NCBI GenBank assembly: GCA_003697105.1
Contig: RFFQ01000053.1
Coordinates: 1 to 20,059, forward strand
Origin: Gemmatimonadota bacterium
Lineage (GTDB): Bacteria > 4572-55 > J002
DNA: 20,059 nucleotides
Direction: 5' to 3'
The position numbers and the translations under genes are program-made. The stretch's first letter is position 1, and each line of letters starts with the position of its first letter. The notes beneath the pieces are model-generated. The model was not told the origin of the DNA, did no database searches, and worked only from the letters and a program-made list of their open reading frames with translations. Below are positions 16,901 to 20,059 of this stretch, piece by piece.

Positions 16901-17235
16901 CCGGCGAGTCCGGTGAGGAGGATATCTAACTGCCCGTCATGATCAAAATCCACCCAATCGACGGAACCGGCGGCGGTATTTTCTAAATCTGCGTTGATAT
17001 TGACAAAGCTATCGTTGTCATCATGGCGATAAATGCGAGTGGTTGGGGTTAGGGGCAGGATTGTGGTTGTGCCATTGAGCAGAATGTCCAGATCGCCGTC
17101 ACTGTCATAATCACCCCAGCAGACATCGCTGTTTTGAACCCCGACAATGCCCGGGTCCACTTCGGTGAAGGTTTGGGCAAACAGGAACACCGGTAAGAAA
17201 AACAGAAAACTTCCAATACAAATGGATTTGAACAT
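13975..17235 (-). CDS. Secreted VCBS/FG-GAP repeat protein with two seven-repeat blocks, two Fn3-like domains and a type IX sorting domain
   Basis: The 1086-residue protein starts with a Sec signal peptide (hydrophobic 8-19, likely cut after A20). Seven repeats with the core WGDYDxDGDLDxLLTG lie at about 40-376, then an Fn3-like domain (386-495), seven more repeats (517-865), a second Fn3-like domain (872-980), a short PT/Q-rich linker and a C-terminal sorting domain (998-1086) beginning LKNYPNPFNPQTTITF and ending in VLLR. The DxDxDG cores are calcium-binding loops like those of integrin alpha-chain propellers. Seven repeats per block predict one seven-bladed propeller each. The C-terminus is the type recognised by the type IX secretion system, so the protein is probably exported to the surface. 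No catalytic domain is visible; a binding or adhesion role is inferred. GGAGGT is five bases before the ATG. Confidence 0.9.
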   Translation of the reverse strand: MFKSICIGSFLFFLPVFLFAQTFTEVDPGIVGVQNSDVCWGDYDSDGDLDILLNGTTTILPLTPTTRIYRHDDNDSFVNINADLENTAAGSVDWVDFDHDGQLDILLTGLAGLTPTTRIYSGLTETGITLEPSQLGEARWGDYDGDGDFDVLLAGFGDSLAINAKVYRNEGDHIFTDTNALLLPVLNSAAAWGDYDADGDLDIVLTGLNLLDQTPVSILYTNLLGVYVPNITVSLEPVQFGALDWGDYDADGDLDLFLAGLDTTLTMISKIYRNDNGSLIDIEANLTGISGGDGKWGDVDNDGDLDLLITGNDGLVTGTTKLYLNEGNDQFTELDTGLPNLRNSACEWGDYDNDGDLDILLSGYLNLFSRITRIYRNEGVAENQLPQPPSAINANIEEDNVTFSWSAGSDAETPLPALTYNIYLHTSDGEPLLSGMADPATGWRQVVRPGNRGHERHFTLENLPTGSYVWSVQTLDQSLMGSAFAPIDTFYITISNAYPFRDTGAEITGVSNSAVAWGDYDQDDDLDFVLTGTTATNNPVTLLYRNDHGDFVHIDAGFPAVSAGDVAWGDYDRDGDLDLALTGMGADGRISAIYRNDDGTFIDIEAGLIPVNQSGIAWGDYDNDGDLDLLLSGLVETGGIFDPYIFTTTLYRNDGNDTFHESDIELQPVYQSDVAWGDYDNDGDLDLLLSGNIKDNAFPPYDSVTKLYRNDSNDTFTEINAGLIGVNGSSVDWGDVDNDGDLDILLTGGNAFTIGQAKIYRNDNGAFIDIGAELTPVSASSAQWGDFDNDGWLDIALTGSNTLVLPTSRLFHNEGNGTFTEIDPNFVDVQTGAVAWADFDRDGDLDILLTGLAGTTPTSKIYRNDGAEPNERPSAPTDLTAASSDTDVTLQWQPATDAETPAAALSYNLRVGTVPGAFNIVAPHTNVQNGYRQVVAIGNVGQNLTWTLSNLPQGDYFWAVQAVDHAFAGSMWSEESSFQIGMVAVEPAQPQTQTPTAYALKNYPNPFNPQTTITFDLPVRSHVKLRVYDLSGQPVAVLIDDPQEAGSYTIRWAGTDDRGHPVNSGLYLYQLQTEKVTLVRTMVLLR

Positions 17236-17284
17236 GATTGACCTCCACGGTGGAATGAACTTGACATTTAAGGATATTGGGGGA

Positions 17285-17315
17285 ATAGTATTGGATGGAA
17301 TGGGCTGTATGTCAA
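17285..17315 (-). promoter_or_regulatory. Candidate promoter of the secreted-protein gene
   Basis: On the minus strand, TTGACA (17315-17310) is followed by TACTAT (17290-17285) with a 19-base spacer, slightly long. Transcription would start about 45 bases before the ATG at 17235. Confidence 0.42.
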
Positions 17316-17430
17316 TGGAAAACCCTGTACCGGTGCGAGATTTTCTCCACAGCTCTGAAGAATGAGTACATGTATAAAGTTACAGTGCAGCTTTGAGGCT
17401 AGCTAAAAAAATATTTTTTCGCAGACTGTT

Positions 17431-17447
17431 GTAATACTTTCTATTAC
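17431..17447. promoter_or_regulatory. Inverted repeat GTAATA-CTTTC-TATTAC, possible operator
   Basis: GTAATA (17431-17436) and TATTAC (17442-17447) form a perfect 6-5-6 dyad, and a third TATTAC follows at 17459-17464, 17 bases after the second. It lies about 60 bases upstream of the ParA operon promoter. The small RHH protein of that operon is a candidate ligand, by inference only. Confidence 0.4.
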
Positions 17448-17494
17448 GCACCGTAGATTATTACAGATATACATTCGTTAGGGCTGTTTTCTCC

Positions 17495-17517
17495 AAATCG
17501 ATCTTGACAATCGATTT
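17495..17517. promoter_or_regulatory. Perfect 8-7-8 inverted repeat over the -35 box (operator candidate)
   Basis: AAATCGAT (17495-17502) and ATCGATTT (17510-17517) are exact reverse complements. The seven bases between them include the whole TTGACA (17504-17509) of the ParA operon promoter. A protein bound here would block RNA polymerase, so autoregulation by ParA or the RHH protein is likely. A related palindrome, AATCGATT, lies at 13305-13312 between the fusA and trpG promoters. Confidence 0.6.
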
Positions 17518-17532
17518 AAGATGTGATAAGCT
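17504..17532 (+). promoter_or_regulatory. Promoter of the ParA operon
   Basis: TTGACA (17504-17509) is a perfect -35 box. The -10 element is less clear: TAAGCT (17527-17532) at 17-base spacing, or GATAAG at 15 bases, preceded by TG. The start codon is about 40 bases further on. Confidence 0.55.
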
Positions 17533-17573
17533 ACACACTTACTGCTAAATTTAGTTCTAAGGAGAAACCTGCA

Positions 17574-18398
17574 ATGGCATGTCGGATAATCGCATTTGTA
17601 AATCAAAAAGGGGGCTGTGGAAAGACGGCGACAACGGTCTCTGTCGGGTCTATTTTAGCGGAACGTGGCAAAAAAGTGCTATTGGTTGATGGTGATCCGC
17701 AACAACACACAACGTTGAGCGTTGGGGTCAACCCGTATCGCATTGAGCATTCCTTGTATGAGGCGATGCTAGACCCCCGCCAATTTGGCTACGAAAAAGT
17801 TCGGGTTAAGACAGCGTATGAGAATCTTGATTTGTTACCCGCCACGGATAATTTGTATGCCGTGGATTTGGATTTAGCCAGCGCCATGAACCGAGATGGG
17901 CGGATGGAGCGGTTGCTCAAACCTGCCATCCGGCACTATGATTATATTTTGATTGATTCCCCGCCGGCGCTTTCGCTCCTGACCATTAATATTTTGAATG
18001 CCGCCAAAGAGATTTTTATTGTGTTGCAAGCCCATCCGCATAGTTATTTGGGTTTGGAGATGCTCCTCCAAACGGTGGAGCAAGTCAAAGAAAATATCAA
18101 CCCCAAATTACGTATCACGGGCTTAGTATTGACGATTTTTGATACTGGGACGAATGTCTCTAAACGGATTCAAGAAAAGGTGCAATTGGATGATCGGGTT
18201 TCGGAATTTTTATTTCAAACGGTGATCCGGAAAAATATCACCCTTGCCAATTCCACAATGGCGCTAGAAGAAGAATATGAGGGAGTGCCGGTCTTTTTGG
18301 GTAAACCGATCAATCATTATGACCGGCATAGTAATTCTTCCAAAGATTATCATAAATTAGTTGACGAAATTATTCAGATGGAACTTGATGGTTCGTAG
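17574..18398 (+). CDS. ParA/Soj-family partition ATPase
   Basis: The 274-residue protein has the deviant Walker A box QKGGCGKTATT (11-21) with signature K12 and catalytic K17, the switch I region LLVDGDPQQHTT (36-47) and Walker B YILIDSPP with D128. Its end (GVPVFLGKPINHYDRHSNSS, then KDYHKLVDEI) also follows Soj-type ParA. Such ATPases dimerise on ATP, bind DNA non-specifically and move plasmids, chromosomes or other cargo. There is no N-terminal helix-turn-helix, so it resembles type Ib or chromosomal ParA rather than P1-type. AAGGAG is 9 bases before ATG 17574; the in-frame GTG 17523 lies in the promoter. No ParB with a helix-turn-helix is seen; instead an RHH protein and an unknown protein follow in the operon. 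Confidence 0.88.
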   Translation: MACRIIAFVNQKGGCGKTATTVSVGSILAERGKKVLLVDGDPQQHTTLSVGVNPYRIEHSLYEAMLDPRQFGYEKVRVKTAYENLDLLPATDNLYAVDLDLASAMNRDGRMERLLKPAIRHYDYILIDSPPALSLLTINILNAAKEIFIVLQAHPHSYLGLEMLLQTVEQVKENINPKLRITGLVLTIFDTGTNVSKRIQEKVQLDDRVSEFLFQTVIRKNITLANSTMALEEEYEGVPVFLGKPINHYDRHSNSSKDYHKLVDEIIQMELDGS

Positions 18399-18435
18399 CG
18401 TTTTCGGATTGATGAAATAAGAGAGGGTTTTGAGA

Positions 18436-18714
18436 ATGTCGCGTAAGTCTGGAAAATCCCAGTTTTTTGCTGGCGACCAGTATGATGAAGATGAATTTAT
18501 CCGGGTGAATTTCACCCTCCAAAATCGACAGATTGACTTTTTAAGCGATTTCTGCTATAATGTGCGAAAAGAGACTCGTTATAAATTGAATCGTTCGGAA
18601 ACGATTCGGGCTTGTATTGAGGTCATTCAAGAAAAAGTGGATGAGGGGTCACTCAAGTTTGAAGATGTTCGTAGTTTTGAAGACCTTAAAAATTTGCTTC
18701 ATGGTCATTTTTAA
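18436..18714 (+). CDS. Small ribbon-helix-helix (RHH) DNA-binding protein, possible ParG-like partner
   Basis: The 92-residue protein has a short basic then acidic N-terminal tail (1-21), a strand RVNFTL (23-28), a helix around 30-43 and a second helix beginning NRSETIRACIEVIQE (52-66). This pattern, with SETIR at the start of the second helix, is that of RHH (MetJ/Arc) domains. An unusual 16-residue charged stretch lies around the turn between the helices. In type Ib partition systems an RHH protein of similar size binds the centromere and represses the operon, so this is the probable DNA-binding partner of the ParA ATPase. GAGGG is 8 bases before ATG 18436; the TTG at 18430 is too close to it. 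The assignment is by pattern only. Confidence 0.62.
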   Translation: MSRKSGKSQFFAGDQYDEDEFIRVNFTLQNRQIDFLSDFCYNVRKETRYKLNRSETIRACIEVIQEKVDEGSLKFEDVRSFEDLKNLLHGHF

Positions 18715-18744
18715 CTCCATCAGGTGGTTTATAGGGGGCTTTGA

Positions 18745-20049
18745 ATGAGTCAAACATCGGAAATTTTATCAGAATGTTGGGAACACGTCCATAGTATTCG
18801 GGAATGTGTCAATGACCTGAGTGAAGAATCTTCGCTGGCGATTGCGGCCCAACGCCTTAAAATTATCTCCAAACGATTGCAGATGGAGATGAACACCATC
18901 GCCAAAAATCAGCAGAATTCCACGTATGAAGAACAATTTTCGTTGCTCGGGCAGGTCGTCCATAATTTGCAATTAATTGTGGATAATAAAAAGTTAGAAA
19001 CTATAAATAAGGCATTTTTTATCAGTGCTTTAGCGAATATGATGCAGGAATTTATGGACCCTGATTCTTTATCCGGCAAACTGTTTAATATGCAGAAGGC
19101 GGGCAATTATGAGATGGGCTATCTCAAATTGGAGACCTTCCGAAAATGGTCAACGGCGGCAGTTTCAGACCTTGGTAAAAATGGGGTCATGGTGATGCGA
19201 GACCTGACTACAAACGAGTGGAATGTTCATGCTTTTGGGGAGATTTCGCTCGGACAGACCATTGGTGCCTATGGTTTTGAACCGGTGGAGCAGGAAGAAT
19301 TCGTGGAAATATTTAAATCCATGATTTGTGAAGGATTAGCCGGTAACATCGTGCTCAATGAACCCGCCGGTGCCATGGCGGCGATTGATGATGCCCCGGC
19401 AGTGATTGCCGATCAGTTTGAGAAGATCGAAAAAGCACTTCGTGAAATTGAAAATTTGATGGAATCCTTCCCTGAGTTAGCGACTTCCGGTGTTCTCAAA
19501 CGGTTGAACCGGTTGCGCTACCGGTTGGAAATGGAGTTGTACTCCATTGCAGAGATTGAAGCCGGTGCCGGTGGAGAATTTGGTGGCGGGGTGAGTTTAG
19601 CCGACCAGATTATTGAAAATACAATTTTCATTCTGGATATTGGTAGTGCCACGAATGAAGATAAAGTCTCTTTGATTGCGGCGCTCTCTGGGATTATGTT
19701 GGAATTCACGGATTCGGCAACGTTTCCGGATAAACTCATCGGATTTAATGCCGTTGATGACAAAAAATTACAGGGATATGTCAAATTTGATTCTCTGGCG
19801 GAATGGTTTGCTTCCCGTAATGTGGAAACCAGCGATTATGGGGTGATGATGCTCTATTCCATCGATCATCAAGATTGGGATATTCATTATTTAAGCAAAA
19901 TGCAACTCCAAAACGCGATCAATTCGTATAATTTGGACAAGCTGCATCGGGATGAGATTCTGGGTAAATTTTCTAATTTCTTGACGGATGGGTTGAAGAT
20001 GAAACAGAGTACCATTAAAAAGCGTTTCCAACAATTGAACTTGATTTAA
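18745..20049 (+). CDS. Unknown protein built from two diverged copies of one domain, third gene of the ParA operon
   Basis: I do not recognise this 434-residue protein. It is an internal duplication: residues 125-198 and 344-417 align without a gap over 74 positions with 16 identities (GYxK, W, GVM, W, H, L, Y, EGL/DGL) and many conservative changes. The upstream helices also correspond (AAQRLKIISKRLQMEMNTIA at 34-53 and VLKRLNRLRYRLEMELYSIA at 250-269). Each half is a helical segment followed by a mixed strand and helix segment. A glycine/alanine-rich link (about 199-220) joins them, and a basic tail ends the protein. No signal peptide, membrane segment or known motif is seen; it looks acidic and cytoplasmic. 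AGGGGG is 6 bases before the ATG. It lies 30 bases after the RHH gene, so it is probably an effector, cargo or adaptor of the ParA system. Confidence 0.75.
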   Translation: MSQTSEILSECWEHVHSIRECVNDLSEESSLAIAAQRLKIISKRLQMEMNTIAKNQQNSTYEEQFSLLGQVVHNLQLIVDNKKLETINKAFFISALANMMQEFMDPDSLSGKLFNMQKAGNYEMGYLKLETFRKWSTAAVSDLGKNGVMVMRDLTTNEWNVHAFGEISLGQTIGAYGFEPVEQEEFVEIFKSMICEGLAGNIVLNEPAGAMAAIDDAPAVIADQFEKIEKALREIENLMESFPELATSGVLKRLNRLRYRLEMELYSIAEIEAGAGGEFGGGVSLADQIIENTIFILDIGSATNEDKVSLIAALSGIMLEFTDSATFPDKLIGFNAVDDKKLQGYVKFDSLAEWFASRNVETSDYGVMMLYSIDHQDWDIHYLSKMQLQNAINSYNLDKLHRDEILGKFSNFLTDGLKMKQSTIKKRFQQLNLI

Positions 20050-20059
20050 GGGTCATCCC

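Larger units (their letters stand above)
17236..17573. other. Divergent intergenic region between the secreted-protein gene and the ParA operon
   Basis: This 338-base gap holds no convincing gene. It contains a candidate minus-strand promoter (17285-17315), a perfect A/T palindrome (AAAAAATATTTTTT, 17406-17419), an inverted repeat (17431-17447), and a promoter with an overlapping inverted repeat for the ParA operon (17495-17532). A further inverted pair, TTGACAT (17261-17267) and ATGTCAA (17309-17315), is 41 bases apart. The part from about 17400 onward is visibly more A/T-rich than the flanking genes. Confidence 0.6.

Noticed and set aside
13975-17235. Tandem DNA repeats as a mobile element or satellite
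   Set aside because: The repeated DNA encodes VCBS propeller repeats in one continuous frame and is explained by protein structure.
17261-17291. Plus-strand promoter TTGACA with TAGTAT
   Set aside because: It would drive transcription into 300 bases without a gene and has 19-base spacing; probably a chance mirror of the minus-strand signal.

Overview
The window reads as chromosomal DNA of an uncultured bacterium, most likely from the FCB group (Calditrichota/KSB1/Marinimicrobia-like lineages). The main pointer is a large secreted protein at 13975-17235 with a signal peptide, VCBS/FG-GAP repeats, Fn3-like domains and a C-terminal type IX secretion sorting domain beginning with a YPNPFNP motif. 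The ExbD type and the archaeal/yeast-type aspartate-semialdehyde dehydrogenase fit but do not prove this. Strong sigma70-like promoters (TTGACA, 17-bp spacer) and Shine-Dalgarno sites are visible. No rRNA, tRNA, CRISPR or intact insertion sequence was found.

Layout. 1-618 is an accessory edge: the C-terminal part of a REP-associated (Y1/RAYT) transposase whose frame runs through two copies of a short palindromic repeat, then a broken N-terminal fragment of a PLD-domain (helicase-type) protein. 754-5403 is a tight five-gene plus-strand operon: isoaspartyl peptidase fused to a Nudix hydrolase, N-formylglutamate amidohydrolase family protein, class III nucleotide cyclase, YjjX-type (d)ITP/XTP phosphatase, and an ICMT-like membrane methyltransferase. 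5549-8325 holds a PurQ-like amidotransferase with altered active-site surroundings, an unknown helical protein and a TPR lipoprotein. A strong bidirectional terminator at 8490-8523 separates these from a minus-strand operon (asd, exbD, membrane-anchored TPR protein; 10875 to 8559). fusA (13194 to 11086) stands alone with its own promoter and terminator. trpG/pabA (13364-13948) diverges from fusA and appears to be leaderless.

The secreted protein has two blocks of exactly seven VCBS repeats, each followed by an Fn3-like domain, which suggests two seven-bladed propellers. Divergent from it, at 17574-20049, lies the most unusual locus: a ParA ATPase, a small ribbon-helix-helix protein and a 434-residue protein I do not recognise, made of two diverged copies of the same domain. 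The promoter of this trio is overlaid by a perfect 8-7-8 inverted repeat.

How the genes may work together (inference): the first operon looks like damage repair and house-cleaning of peptides and nucleotides joined to a cyclic-nucleotide signal. asd-exbD-TPR joins amino-acid synthesis to an envelope energy-coupling part. The ParA-RHH-duplicated protein trio may be a partition or intracellular positioning system with its own adaptor. These links rest on gene order and family knowledge only.
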